A stretch of 64,000 nt of DNA from Ulota crispa (GCA_963920765.1 OY987251.1:12899219-12963218); one strand, 5' to 3'. Numbered from the stretch's first letter, positions 22,862-34,870 are shown. Made by a program: numbers and translations. Notes: a model not told the origin generated them from the letters alone.

Positions 22862-23161
22862 CTACACTAAATATTGCGTTTAGGTTGCCCCACACTAATT
22901 TCTCAACAATTCACACTATACAGATACTTAATATAATAGTTTTAATCAATAAACATTGTAACAAATGGCTTTTAAGGCACAATAACAACAACAAAGTTGA
23001 TGAAAAATAAATGAATGACGTCCAAGTTGTAAACTATGTGAAATCCTAGTATTAAGAGAGTTGTGTGTGCCTCCAAGTGGCTAAGCAATGAGTCATGAGG
23101 CAAATTTCAAAGGTAAGGCAACCGAATTGTTAAGACAACCTAAATGCAATATTTCGTGTAG
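22862..23161 (+). mobile_element. M-family MITE copy 4
   Basis: 300 bp with ends CTACACTAAATATTGCG and CAATATTTCGTGTAG. This copy preserves the uninterrupted site (AAGTTGTAAACTATGTG) that in copy 2 holds the Harbinger-like insert. Confidence 0.88.
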
Positions 23162-23229
23162 TGTTAGTAAATTTCATCCCAATTTTGACACAACAGATGT
23201 TTTTTTAAAATAAAATTTCTAATTACATG

Positions 23230-23345
23230 TATGATAAAGGCCTCAAGCACGGACATTCTTGCGTTTAAGCCATTGGGAACAAGGGCAAAACTTGAGAGTA
23301 ACTATTGGCTCAAACATGAAATTGCCTATTCATGAGACCCTTAAT
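23230..23345. repeat. P2: small imperfect foldback
   Basis: GGCCTCAAGCACGGACATTC facing GCCTATTCATGAGACCC, with the motif GCGTTTAAGCCATTG shared with 53869-53985. The arms are less well matched than in that copy. N2 (to about 23495), matching N1, follows. Confidence 0.5.
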
Positions 23346-23578
23346 TTATGTAAACATTGCTTGAAGAAAATACTGTCATGTGTCCTATTTGCTGGCAAAA
23401 GTGACGTTAGGCAACGTTAAACCACTTTACAATTTCTGTTGTTACATTCACAAATACAAGGACAACCAAAATGCAAATATTTTGTTCAAGCTACGATTAC
23501 GTCCATATATTCACCCAATATCTCTGAGGTTGCCTCATAACATTCAGTAGTGGTAGTAGAGGCTACCCTCCCTCCAAC

Positions 23579-23608
23579 TGAATGGTGTGGAATATTCCAC
23601 ACCATTCA
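23579..23608. repeat. Perfect 30-bp palindrome
   Basis: The arm TGAATGGTGTGGAAT is followed directly by its exact reverse complement, with no spacer. Centre between 23593 and 23594. No surrounding element boundaries are seen. Confidence 0.9.
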
Positions 23609-23946
23609 ATAGCTATGGGGACACTTGGCAAAAAAAAAGGTGTGTTAGTAAACTCGTGGTTGATCAGCTTTGGTCCTAACCTTGGGTGCATCAGGAATTT
23701 GCTTTTGAAAAATAAGGGGGGCCAAGGGGGGTCCACTTTTGGGAGGGGCATAGGCCTGCCATTGGCTAGGAAGGACATTAGATAGTTGTTGAATCTGGGC
23801 CTTTAGATGGGTTGGATGAAGAGAGGGAAAGGCAACCTCTCTTCAAGCTACTAAATGTTATGCTATGTCATAATCATTCAGGTTGAAAATGAATATGCTT
23901 CAAAAAAATTTCCATGTATTGAACTCTAAGTTAGTACTAAGCTTAA

Positions 23947-24469
23947 CTCCTAAAGGCCCAAGGGGGTAGGTAAGGGCAAAACATAGATGTGTTATAAAAT
24001 GGTACTTTTGTAATTTTGATGAAGTTGCTTCAAAAGATAAAATAAGAATCATAACGTTTAGTAATTATCCGTGCAGTCAAACACTCAAAAAAAGGTTTGG
24101 ATTTTTATGTAATGAATTTATAAGCATTTACCATTTAATATTCACCAAAATTACAAATTTTACTCATAGATTTCAAAACATGGTACAATTGGTAAAAAAT
24201 AGATATCATATCCTAGACTTCAAAAATGCAATTTTTTGAAAGGAGAGAACATCATTAATTTTTAAAAATAGTAAATTTTACAACACTAGCAAATAGTGAA
24301 ATGTTTGTCTTTGAAAAATTCTCCTTGATGGAATTTAACTTGGATTAACAAGATTCAAGTTAAGTTGAAAAGTAGACTTGATTTCTATTACAAAAATGTT
24401 GTTTTTGTTGTCTCGGGCCGCCCGAAAAACGGGCAGCGACCAGAAAATGGTCGATTGGGCACTTCGGGG
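23947..24469 (+). mobile_element. H: 523-bp TTAA element
   Basis: TTAA at 23943-23946 and 24470-24473. The left end CTCCTAAAGGCCCAAGG matches the inverse of the right end GGGCACTTCGGGG imperfectly. The stem CGACCA/TGGTCG with loop GAAAA is at 24437-24453, just inside the right end. Single copy in the window, so limits rest on the ends alone. Confidence 0.68.
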
Positions 24470-24708
24470 TTAACAGAAAATGGACGAAATCTCCAAACAC
24501 CTCAAAAGATTCGCCAAAGTCTGGTTCGAAATTAGAAACAAAAGCTGGGGATACGGATGAATATGCACACGTGGTGATCTCTATCCAGCTTCGTTTCTTT
24601 ACCATTAATAATTCCGGGATGCGTGGTCTCTGGAGTCTGGACCACTAATTCACAAAAATTAAAAGAAACGAAAAATAAGTAACAAATCAAGTACTGTAGT
24701 TGGGACTT

Positions 24709-25108
24709 CTGTAGGTTGAGAGCAGATTCAACATGTCTGTGCCGAATCAATTATTTTTTGAGAAAAAACCAATTCGGTATTCAATTTTGTAATTAAACAA
24801 GATTAGGCACTTTCAGAAAAAGTTGTTATTATTTGGTATTCAACCAAATGTTTTAGTAGAATTAAGCCTTTTTTAAAGCATCTTTCACTTTTTAAAATTA
24901 GCCTTCGGTATAAAATTTGTAGCAGATTGAGTCCTCTTGGAATCAACCTTGACCTTCCATTGATAGTTAAGCTTAATATCTTTTATAATATTAGGCATTT
25001 CAATTTTTTGATTTGTTTGACATTGGGCATTTTTGAAGAATAATTTATGAAATAATTGGGCAAAATTTTGGGGAATTATTTTATGCTGAATCTGCTCTCA
25101 ACCTACAG
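24709..25108. mobile_element. T: 400-bp MITE with 22-bp TIRs
   Basis: CTGTAGGTTGAGAGCAGATT opens it, and the exact inverse (AATCTGCTCTCAACCTACAG) closes it. The match extends two bases further. The interior is AT-rich and non-coding. No clear TSD. Single copy here, superfamily not assigned. Confidence 0.75.
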
Positions 25109-25174
25109 TATGGGTTTTTTTCTTGGCAAATTTCCACCTAAATCTTACCTCACTCTGACACTGGCTACCGCTAC

Positions 25175-25330
25175 ACTAAAAAAAACTGGGTAAAAAAATG
25201 GATAAATTTGTCAAATTTCTCCCCATGCAAATACCACGTTTGCCCAACATTTGGATGAAAGTTGTTAATAGTGATAAATGTATTGAATGAAAGTGCACAC
25301 ATTGTTCATTCTTTCCAATTTTAGTTAATT
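25175..25330. repeat. U1: dispersed repeat
   Basis: Matches 35375-35508 in the same direction (AATTTCTCCCCATG, TTTGGATGAAAGTT, AAGTGCACA). Limits unclear. In the other copy the repeat ends at a C-element insertion. Confidence 0.55.
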
Positions 25331-25489
25331 TTTCCTTACTTACTTTCATTCTTGGGAGCGGGTCTCTCTACCCCCCCAATCCTTGGTTGGGAAAATAGAA
25401 CGTGACTTTTCCTGGAACCATTTCTCTTTTTTTCAAGAAAATTTGAAAGGAATTTTGCCAAATTCTTGCTTCATTTTGAATTGGGGGTA

Positions 25490-25824
25490 CCCCAATGCTA
25501 AGACCCCGTTAAAACCACCTCCTCGAGCGACATATTGTCTCATTTTCCCGTGCCCCATCTTGTTTTCCCAGCACGCACTGCATTTGCTGACGGAGTGACA
25601 CGTTGCTTGTGATGGCTTACAATAGCTTGCAATAACCTGCAATTTCCCAGCAACAACTTGCAAGTACTTACTTTCTTCTACTACAATGCTTGAATATGCA
25701 ACAAGATTTACGTAAACATTGAGGAGATCTGGCCGGTGAAAGAAACTACATACTTAAGGGGTGTGAAACAACGCAGGACCAGCTATTTCTGAGTCCCATT
25801 CGTAGTGTGCGCATTGATGATGCT
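25490..25824 (+). mobile_element. Q1: Harbinger-like element, left end not found
   Basis: Homologous to 34365-34805 (GTTAAAACCACCTCCTCGAG, GACACGTTGCTTGTGATG, AACAACTTGCAAGTACTTA). The right end GCATTGATGATGCTC is followed by TAA. The left side diverges from Q2, so this copy is truncated or rearranged there. Confidence 0.65.
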
Positions 25825-26144
25825 CTAAAGGAATATTTAGCGGCTGGATAGATGAAATTTCCAAGTCTTCCTCTGCAAAATGAACTGATTGCCGGAGTCT
25901 AGATGAAAATTTTAATAATAGTGCAGTTGGATATGTCTATCCGTTTTCTTTTTATTTTTTTATTTTATTTGACCTGTATGCAGATTTGGGGGTACGTGTC
26001 TCTCGTCCAATGAGACGAGAATGAAATTTCCCGGGGTGGATCAACACAAGGCCCGGGGGCCGGGGGGTGTTTTGCTGGAGAGCTGAGACTTGAGAGCCAC
26101 ACTAAGGTAGTGTGCTCGTAAACCGTTCATTTAAGGGCTGAAAC

Positions 26145-26385
26145 TGAATTTTGGGACGTGAAACTTTTTGAAATTATTTTCAGTAAATTTTTCTTGAAAG
26201 GTAAGAGGAATTGGTATTTATCTCAAGTGTTTTCATATTTTAAGGAGTTTTGTGGAATTAGTTATGAAATTTTGAAGTGAAAAGGTCATAGGTGCTCTAA
26301 AATTGCCCACCTCTCAAATGTTGATCCCATGTACATTGTTGAAAGGTTATGAATAAGACATGTACCAATAGGGTACATTTGGGGA
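26145..26385 (+). repeat. S3: dispersed repeat
   Basis: Same family and direction as the segment at 22185-22445. Shared motifs are GTGGAATTAGTTATGAA, GGTCATAGG and TTGTTGAAAGGTTATGAA. Confidence 0.65.
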
Positions 26386-26432
26386 AGTGAGCGGGATTAG
26401 AGCATGAGCGGAATATGAGCAGACTACTTTAA

Positions 26433-27343
26433 CCCCTAAAAGCCCAAGGAACCCATTTTGGGCTTTATGAGAACTTGGGCAGGCTCTATTGACTTCATAA
26501 TTTGGAAATTTTTCATGAAATTTTTAGGATGTATGCTACTCATCATAATCTACATGTGAAGCTCTATTTCATGTCATTCCGATAAGCAATGCAAAAGTTA
26601 AATGGTTTTTTCAATTTCAATGTCAAGCCAGGCAACAAAAAATATATTCTAATTTTTTTTAAATTTTTTTTATAGAATTGTATAGATTGATACCTACTCA
26701 AAAAAAATTGAATCACTCAATTCCAAATAATGAGGCAAGAGTTACAAGAAGTTTTCTTTTGCGGGCAATGAAGGTAGGAAGAGGGTAGAAAAAACATATA
26801 AAGTTATCTTTTACTCTCAATTTTGAAAAATTACAAATGAAAATGAAAATGAAAATGAAAGTTACTAATTTTTTGTTAGAGCATTCTCACCATTGGGATT
26901 AACAATTCTCAAATTCTTCCAAAACTTATTAGCATATTAGTTATATCTTTCATTCATGAATACCTTCACTGTACAATTTTGATAAATCCAATTTTTTTTT
27001 GGTTGAATTTTTTTACATATGCTTTCAACCCATTTTCCAACATATTGCAAAAATTACACAACAAATACAACATATGTGTTTTTCTCTAAAAAGTTTGAAA
27101 ATCAAAACTTCACCTTCTGGAAGGATTAGAAAAACTTACATTTTGAAGTTTAGGTACATTGATCTTGCAATTGGTGGGGATATTCATTTTGAAATTTTGG
27201 GACAATATACTTGTGCAAGTCAACCAAAAGATCCTATAGTTGGATTTGCTAAAAAACAAATTTCAATGAAGATTTTGACCCTGATTTGAGGGCTAGTATT
27301 TTGAAGCAGTTTTGGGCCTCTAACCACAAAAGAATTTTAGGGG
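26433..27343 (+). mobile_element. A2: 911-bp TTAA element
   Basis: TTAA at 26429-26432 and 27344-27347. Ends CCCCTAAAAGCCC and GAATTTTAGGGG. Inverse of A1 over its whole length. A stem around CCCATTTTGGG lies just inside the left end. The 96-codon frame at 26999-27289 has no domain and its inverse counterpart in A1 is broken differently. Confidence 0.88.
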
Positions 27344-27573
27344 TTAATTGGGATGGGACTGAAGGGGATTGGGACAGCAATTTTTGGGACCCCTGAAATT
27401 TACGCCTCACAGGGATTTCCAACCAAAAGAGTATCTCTATAGTCTAGATCCCATGCGAGCCCATTTACTGCTCATGCTCTGCTACCCTACTAAAAAAAAC
27501 CAAAAAAAGAAACTAATAATATTTTCTCTGGGAGACTTCAGTGCACTTTTCATAATTAGTACAATTTGATTAA

Positions 27574-28506
27574 CCCCTAATGGACTGAGCCATTTTTCAA
27601 TGAAAATCACTCAAAACTGTCACTTTTGGGGGTTAGTAAGAAGACAGTTTTTTTTTGTAAATTTGGGAAATCCAGCCGCAGGATCTTGTCCTAGACTAGA
27701 TTAGGTACTTGTGGAAAAAAAATCAGGTCATTCCAAATGGACATGAGTGAGATATTTACATCTAAAGCAAAAAGAAAAGTTTTTTTTCATGCTGTCGCAA
27801 AATTTCAAAAGCCTTTGACCATTCTTACATGAAAATAAGTGCTCTATGCAACTTTGCGCTTTATTTTTCCCAAGTAGGAAATCAAGTTTGGTATGTGTGG
27901 GAGAATTTTCAAATCAATTGGAACTACACAACACATAGGAAAAATTAGTAAGTAAAAAGAAGTAGAGAATGAGTCAAATCACTAAAATGTTAAGAATTTA
28001 ATTATTAAAATGAAAAATGCAAATCCCAACGGTCATAATGTTGTGATAAACAATCTACATCCTTTGGTTTTGTTTTTTTTCCAAAATAATAAAATTTGAG
28101 TAAAATAAAGGACTTCAAAGTTTATTTCAGAGTAGAGATTCCATAACTACCTGCAAACAAAAACTCCTCATAACTTTCATGTCATTGATTGAAATTGAAT
28201 GATTCAAAGCTTCTCACCTATAAGAAAATCTAAAGATCCAATTTCAAATTTTAATTTAAAAATAAATAAATAAATAAATAAATAAGTTTTTGGGCTGCTC
28301 GGGCGGGCAGTCCTCCCTTGCTTTTCAAATTTTCATGCATAACTTCTTCAATAATTGTCAAAATGAGGAAAAAATTAGATGCTCGCATAGATCTTTGAAT
28401 TCCCCACCTTTAATAATAGTTTCAGAAAATCACACAAAGTAGCTTATCCAAAGGTACATGCCCGAATTCCCACCTGTCTCTCAAAGGGACAACAGTCCTT
28501 TAGGGG
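27574..28506 (+). mobile_element. C2: 933-bp TTAA element
   Basis: TTAA at 27570-27573 and 28507-28510. Ends CCCCTAATGGACTGAG and CAGTCCTTTAGGGG. A stem TGTCTC/GGGACA (one G-T pair) lies just inside the right end, near 28475-28492. An (AAAT)n run lies inside, at about 28260-28285. Confidence 0.9.
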
Positions 28507-28510
28507 TTAA

Positions 28511-30224
28511 TTAAAGCTTCTCAATGTGGCTAACTTTTCAGATTTGACGCCATGATAAGGTGGAAGTACCCATTACAAAGCCGTTTATTTCAACAATTTT
28601 TAGCTTCCACATAAACTAATCTCTTCAAAATATGAATGGTGGAACTTTAGATGTTAGCAAATTTCAAAGGAGGGAAAAAAAAAAAGAGAGTCACCAAAAA
28701 TTGTGACTTTGAGAAGCTTGATCAACATAGGGCCACTTTCAACAAAGGTAGCTATATTTTTTGTTTGGCATTAGAAGAGATTTGGACCCAAGAAGGGGCT
28801 ACAAGTTTTGCTATTCATGATGATGGGACCAGCCCCTGCTGGTCGTCAAAAAAAATTAATTAAAAAATAATAAAAAATATGTCTTAGAAAAAAGTAAGAT
28901 TTATTTTTTATTTTTTTATTTTGATTTTAATTTAAATTGATAAAATAGTACTATCTGACGTGGCCGCCTCAATGCCATATCATATTGCGACAAGTTGCAC
29001 ATGTGGAAGGTGTTCCCAAAGTTCCCATGGATTTGGGGGTAAAGGCCTCTTTGGGGTCCAAATCCGTGGTAAGGGTAGTTCCCAATTTTATGATCATTTT
29101 TGTTGTAAACTAAGCACAAGCTTTCATGTGATGACACTCCTTTTCTTGCTTAGTGATGGATTTATATCGTCTTGTTTCATTTCATTTCATATTTTGATTC
29201 CTAAGCTAGATATGATGTAGTGGCTAAAAAAATTTGACCAAATTTAGTTTTCAATATTGAACCGATTTTTTTCATGATTGGATGCGCAATTGCAAAGCTC
29301 GTGTATCATTCAAACAATTTTATCTTGGTTATTGCTTGACCTCCAAAGAACCAAGCCCATTTTCTCTAAAGCACTCAAAACTGCATTGTCTAGTCTTCTG
29401 ATCCAGAAAACACTTTTTGTTGTGTTTTCAAAAATCCAACCATAAGATCTAGGATTAGGTTTACGAAAAGAGACATGGTAATTTTTTTGTACGATGTTTA
29501 CCCTATCATTTGAGAATCATGATCATTTGAAGTTAGCCAAAAAATGTATTTGGCTCTCACCCAAAAATTTCAAGTCTTAATTGCTTATTGCGAACAGTTT
29601 TTTCACTATTGGTGCAAAATAGAATTTCAAGTCTTAATACAGTAGCTTATTGTGAACAGTTTTGTCACTATTAGTGCAAAGTTTGTTAATCTTACACGCT
29701 CTAGAGTATTAGGTATATCTCCACAGTTTTTTTTTGTTGCCAACGGAGACATAAGACACACCCTACATGAGTATGCATTGCAAACATGTGTTAGGAATTC
29801 ATAAAATATAAAGTTTTTATTGTTACCTCGTAAGGATCTGACATTGGTCAAACTTCAATGATAAGTGTTCAAGGTCCCTTGAAATACTCTCATGGTACAC
29901 AATCTTAGCGGGCCAAGCAATACCCCTTCAAAACTTTATTCATCTTAAGTCTAGTGAGCTTTATCCTATACTTTTCTTGCGGATTGATCCACTAACTATT
30001 TATAAGACACATTTGGTGAGCAAGGGTGAGGGAGTGAGGAACAAGAATTCCTAGGGCCTTTCAAAAATAGATGTAGACTTTTAGCTTGTCAAATTTGATG
30101 AGTAATGGTGGAAATGCTCTTCTTCACATATTCATATTTCAAATTTTGGAATGCATGGGTCCACAAAGGATGGTTAAATGATGGAGCTCCTAACTATGTA
30201 TGTCATTTCCAACTTTTACAAACT
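28511..30224. other. AT-rich intergenic sequence
   Basis: No gene or element end is recognised over about 1.7 kb. Two near-identical 25-30 base segments (AATTTCAAGTCTTAAT) lie at about 29621 and 29565. Confidence 0.4.
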
Positions 30225-30565
30225 TTCTAAATTTCAAATATAAAGTAGGAAACTTTGAGCCCTCAAAGAGTCCTACAATATTTGACAAAGCAAGTTATTA
30301 TTTGGGGGTTAGGCATGCTAGCATGAGTAAAGAGGAAAATGACTCATATCTATCACTATCTAGTTTGAAAGACCTATGCCACATGCACAACCTAAAAACA
30401 ATACAAAAAAAATTGCATTGATAAAATATGTATATGCACTCACTAGCCATTATCCAAGTACTTTACTCATATGTATAGATATAATAAAATATAATTTATG
30501 ATTTTATTGTTCCCGCATCCTTGTCCAATTGATATGACATAACAATATAACTTTTATGATGGCAT
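30225..30565 (+). repeat. V1: dispersed repeat
   Basis: Homologous to 52310-52680 in the same direction (TTATTTGGGGGTTAGGCATG, CTCATATCTATCA, GCCACATGCACA, ATAACAATATAACTTT). No coding frame survives in both copies. Ends not defined. 30570-31089 shows nothing recognisable. Confidence 0.7.
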
Positions 30566-31464
30566 TGAACTCAAAAAGTGAGCAAAAATAGGGGATTAAT
30601 GATTTGTTTGTTGTAACAAGTACTTATCTTGGGATCTTTTTGGAACTTTGGAGGGCTGCTCTTTGAGGGCTCAAACCTTTCCTGTTCAGAACAGAATGAA
30701 TAAAGTTAAGCCAGATGATAAAGAGACTGGACGACTTTTGTACTAAAAAACATGTAGGAAAAAGGTCAGGCTAAAAAAAGTACTTTTTTTGTACAGTTTT
30801 ACAGACACTTGACTGGGTGATGCCGTGATGGGCTAGTAAGGTACGCTACATTTTCAGCTACAGGGAGTCCCTGAAAAGTTCTGGATAGTATCGACGCTAC
30901 TTTTTATCTCAAAAAGGTTGTTTAAAATGGTACTTTTGAACTGGCAAATACTCACGATAACCATGCAGAACGGCAAAAGTGGCTTGTGAGACTCTCTTCA
31001 ACTTACACGTGTTAAAAAATGAACTCCTGGTGTTGGACGAAACCTTGGCTGCCGTGAGCAATTTGTACCATGCAAAGTACCAGTACTCATTAATTAATGG
31101 GAAAATTTCATGGATACCCCTCAGTGTCCGGGGAGAACCGAGTTTTAGTTACAAGTCAGTGCACTTTTTTGAGGATTGTCGAAAAAAATTGAAAGTTTTC
31201 GGATTTGTTTCCGACCATAAAAACATGGCTATAGGAAGTCAGCTGAATTACAATTTCATCTTTAGGAAATTTAGCTGAATGTGCACTTGTAGATGAGGAA
31301 ATGGGCCAAATGAAATTTGAAACTATGGGAAATCAACCTATGAATCTTTCCATGATAAGGAAATTTTTTGACCTTCTAAACAAAAACTACATGTTTTTTT
31401 ATTTTACAAGCAGTTACAAGGTGCTAAAAGTTCAAAAATTTTAAAAACAAGAAACATGGGTGAA

Positions 31465-31680
31465 GTGGCCATGTGGGTGAGTGGGTGTATGTGAGTGGGT
31501 GAGTGGGTGTATGTGAGTGGGTGAGTAAGTGAGTGGGTGAGTAGGTGAGTGGGTGAGTAAGTAAGTGGGTGAGTAAGTAAGTGGGTGAGTGGGTGAGTAA
31601 GTAAGTGGGTGAGTGGGTGAGTAAGTGAGTGGGTGAGTAAGTGAGTGGGTGAGTAAGTAAGTGGGTGAGTGGGTGGCTGT
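31465..31680. repeat. (GTGAGTGGGTGAGTAAGTAA)n array
   Basis: About 215 bp of 4-bp-based units (GTGA, GTGG, GTAA, GTAG) in changing order, inside the hAT-like element. Confidence 0.92.
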
Positions 31681-31683
31681 GTG

Positions 31684-31852
31684 ATGGTTAATGGGATAAA
31701 TGGTGCACTTGATGGTTAATGGGATAAATGGTGCACTTGATGGTTAATGGGATTAATGGTGCACTTGATGGTTAATGGGATAAATGGTGCACTTGATGGT
31801 TAATGGGATAAATGGTGTACTTGATGGTTAATGGGATAAGAGGTGCACTTGG
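31684..31852. repeat. 28-bp minisatellite, about 6 copies
   Basis: The unit starts GATGGTTAATGGGATAAATG and ends GTGCACTT. It is repeated head to tail with a few single-base differences (GATTAATGG, GTGTACTT, GATAAGAGG). Directly follows the 4-bp array. Confidence 0.95.
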
Positions 31853-32309
31853 TGCACCAAACTTTAGAGGAAACGTGGTGCTCAACCCCAAGATGGTGGG
31901 ACATTACCTAGTTCAAATCTAGCCAAAAATATTGAAGTAACAAAAGTCAACAATAATCCTTTAAAAGTATAAAAAAGTTTGCATTGGTTGGGGGTAACTT
32001 GACAAGTTTTTGATGTCTTGATCATTGTCTTGCTTTGTTATGCCATGCACATGGTAAGCAAAAGATTGATTTGTTTGCAACATTTGTAAGAAAAAAAATC
32101 CGATATAGTACATTGAATTTTAGATTTCAATCAAACTATTTTCCTAAACTTAGGAAATCAACCCAGTGGAAAAACAAACAAAGGATATTGGCTGACCAAA
32201 AAATACATGTTTAGGCCATAACCAATTAAAAAAAATTGAATGGACCAAATAAGACTAGGAAATGTACCTAGTTTTTTTTTAAACCTCCCCGGACACTGAT
32301 ACCCCTCAA

Positions 32310-32556
32310 TCCCTGAGGCCTGAGCGCCCAAGAGGCCAAAATATGGCCTCTTGGTTTTGAAAAATGTCCATGTTTGACTCTTATCCTCTTCTTAATGGTA
32401 AAGTCAAACGGCTTATAATTTTTCATGTACTTTTAGGCATGTGTCTACTACCACTCAAAAAAATTCAAGCTATTTGACTCTACATAGGTAATACTTTTAT
32501 TGGACTAAGTACACAAGGGTATGGATTTGAGTGAATATGGCTTGGGCGCTCAGGGG
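32310..32556 (+). mobile_element. G2: 247-bp TTAA element inside K2
   Basis: TCAA at 32306-32309 (one change from TTAA) and TTAA at 32557-32560. Ends TCCCTGAGGCCTGAGCG and GGGCGCTCAGGGG. A perfect 11-bp stem (CCAAGAGGCCA and its complement) with loop AAATA is at 32328-32354, near the left end. K homology resumes right after it. Confidence 0.83.
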
Positions 32557-33250
32557 TTAAGTTTGCAATATTTTCATGGATACCCTTGCTTTTTTAGAAA
32601 TTTCACAAATACCCTTGGACCAAATTCTTTAGGCATTTGTTTTGTAGTGCATGCCACTTCCCTTCTTCCTTTATACGCACGCATAAGGTGGAAGCACCCA
32701 TAGCCAATAACTTAAGCGATTCCGCAAAATACTACAAAGAGTTTGAGGTAAAAAATATTTTTCCCATATAGGAAGATAAGAAATGTTGGGATTGCAAATT
32801 TTTTGTAATTTTATTTGCAAAACTGAAATTACTATGAATTTTAAGAGTCAAAAATTGTTCCATATCCATTGCCAACGTCTAGATGTATTCCGATACTAGC
32901 CAAACTAATTTTAGCTCATTACTTCCTACCTCACTTTGGGACATGTGGCATCTTAAGTGGCCCCATCCGTGAAAAAGTCAGAAAAATGCATTCCAAAGCA
33001 CCTATCCTTGCTCATGGTGGAAATAGCATCCCTTAATAGTTGGAAATGGGGAGTTATCAGCTATGGGTGCTTCCACCTTAACAACAAAGAAGTATTGTGT
33101 GCACAAAGGGAGAAGAAAGTGACATGCATAACAAAACAAACACTTGAAAATTTTGGTCCAAGGGTATTTGTGAAATTTCTAAAAAAGCAAGGGTATCTAT
33201 GAAAATATTGCAAACTTCAAGGGTATCCATGAAATTTTCCCTTAATTAAT

Positions 33251-33856
33251 AAAATTGGAAAAATATATTCACCAAACGCCTTTAATTGCATCAATTCTAT
33301 AGGCAGGAATTGTTCAAAGGGTAAAGTAGTATGCTCTAAAACCATCACTTTAAGGGCTAGTCTACCTTTTCATGGGCTTTTTGAGACTTGAAGATTTTTT
33401 TTGTCTAATTTTTGAACAAAAACATATAAATGCCAAGTATAATACAATTTTTTTCATATTTTTTGAAACATTATTGAATTTTTGATGATTTTCCAAAGTT
33501 TTTGTAGTAAAGACCTATTTGTGACTTGAAGGTCTCCAAAATATGTCCCTTGCAATTTATAAGGAGATGAGATGAAATCAAGGAGTGTAATTGGTTTCTT
33601 GCAATAGAATACGTTTTTTACTGTCCACTCAATGGCTAAAGAGGATCCATTTAATGACCACTTCACATCCGTTCTTGAGCTATTTATAGAGACGCTTTAG
33701 GTGAGGGTCACAATTCAATTACACTACCTTGATATCAAGGAAATTCCTTATGAATTTCTTGGCTTTGGACAACAAGGGGGAGGAGGCTAGAGTTTACTTT
33801 GAAGAAGTTCATGTATCTACCTTATTCAAAAGCCAAGTTAACCTCATTATTTTACT
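33251..33856. other. AT-rich intergenic sequence
   Basis: No gene or repeat boundary is recognised. Confidence 0.4.
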
Positions 33857-34075
33857 TACAAGGATAAAAGTAAAAGTCTACCCCTTATTTTGGAGTTGGT
33901 AATTTATATTCCCTTCTAAGGTTCCTAGGCTGAATTTAAATTTTTGAATTCAAACATGACTCCAGAATGCCCAAAACCAATCTCCACATAGTAGATTTCC
34001 AAACTCTTACATATATTTGGCATGTGAAGTTTTTTCCACCCTAGCCCCACAAACAAGGTGCAAGAGTCATTAAGT
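33857..34075 (+). repeat. W1: dispersed repeat
   Basis: Matches 46080-46290 in the same direction (TATTTTGGAGTTGGT, TTCCCAAACTCTT-like, CACAAAC). Limits and class unknown. Confidence 0.6.
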
Positions 34076-34077
34076 CC

Positions 34078-34362
34078 GTACACTAAATATTGTGTTTAGG
34101 TTGCTCTACACTCATTTTTCAACATTTTACACTCTATAGATATTTACTACTCATACAAAAACTTTCATCAATAATTACTACAATAAATAATTTTTTAAGA
34201 TTTTGACAACAATGATGATGCTGAAAATAAATTAGTAGCGTCCACGTTGTAAACTATGTGAAATCTTAAAATCTAGAAAGTTGCATGCACTTCCAAGTGA
34301 CTAAATGATGAGGCATGAGGTTACCTAATTGTCAAGGCAACCTAAATGCAATATTCATAACT
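34078..34362 (+). mobile_element. M-family MITE copy 5
   Basis: Left end TACACTAAATATTGTG, right end CAATATTCATAAC (worn). The interior matches copy 4, including the uninterrupted GTTGTAAACTATGTG site. Confidence 0.82.
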
Positions 34363-34364
34363 TA

Positions 34365-34805
34365 GAGCATCATCAATGTGTGCACTGGGAATGGACTGGT
34401 CTTGCATTTCTCCGGGTGGGGGCCACTTTAACGGGAACTATAGGTACTTTTAGGGCTCCAACATCACCACCATAATGGAAGCGCCAGACCTGACCTCGTT
34501 AAAACCACCTCCTCGAGCGGCATATTGTCTCGTTTTCCCGTGCCCCACCTTGTTTTCCCAGTGCGCACTGCATTTGCTAACAGAGTGACACGTTGCTTGT
34601 GATGACTTGTAATAGCTTGCAATTTCTCAACAACAACTTGCAAGTACTTACATTCTTCTACTACCGTGCTTAAATCTGCAACTGGAGTTGCGTCAACATT
34701 GGGAAAATCCAATCAGTGAAAGCAACTACATAGTTAAGGGGCAAGGAGCAACGCAGGACCGGCTATTTCCAAGTCCCATTTGCAGTGTACACATTGATGA
34801 TGCTT
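34365..34805 (+). mobile_element. Q2: Harbinger-like MITE, 441 bp
   Basis: GAGCATCATCAATGTGTGCA at left. The right end, TGTACACATTGATGATGCTT, is its inverse with two changes. Flanked by TTA (34362-34364) and GTA (34806-34808). Homologous to Q1 and, more weakly, to a segment at 50155-50392. Confidence 0.75.
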
Positions 34806-34870
34806 GTAATGGTGGATTTGATGTTCTCCTGAGTTTTATGCCTTGCCTCGTGGATCCTACACCAAATCAA

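Larger units (their letters stand above)
31122..32298. mobile_element. hAT-like element, 1177 bp, non-autonomous
   Basis: A perfect 14-bp TIR, CAGTGTCCGGGGAG / CTCCCCGGACACTG. The 8-bp TSD ATACCCCT is at 31114-31121 and 32299-32306. A CAGTG start with an 8-bp TSD fits hAT. There is no transposase. The centre is two tandem arrays. Confidence 0.88.
31099..33241. mobile_element. K2: MULE-like foldback holding two later insertions
   Basis: Begins GGGAAAATTTCATGGATACC and ends GGTATCCATGAAATTTTCCC. A perfect 9-bp TSD TTAATTAAT is at 31090-31098 and 33242-33250. The left arm is cut twice, by the hAT-like element (31122-32298) and by G2 (32310-32556). The arms then pair again through GGGTATCTATG, CCTTGG and GGTGGAAGCACCCATAG. 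The loop is about 32710-33055. Confidence 0.85.

Noticed and set aside
26999-27289. 96-codon frame and its counterpart at 4733-5029
   Set aside because: Both lie in inverted copies of the A element, but frame and ends are not kept and no domain is seen. The element is non-coding.
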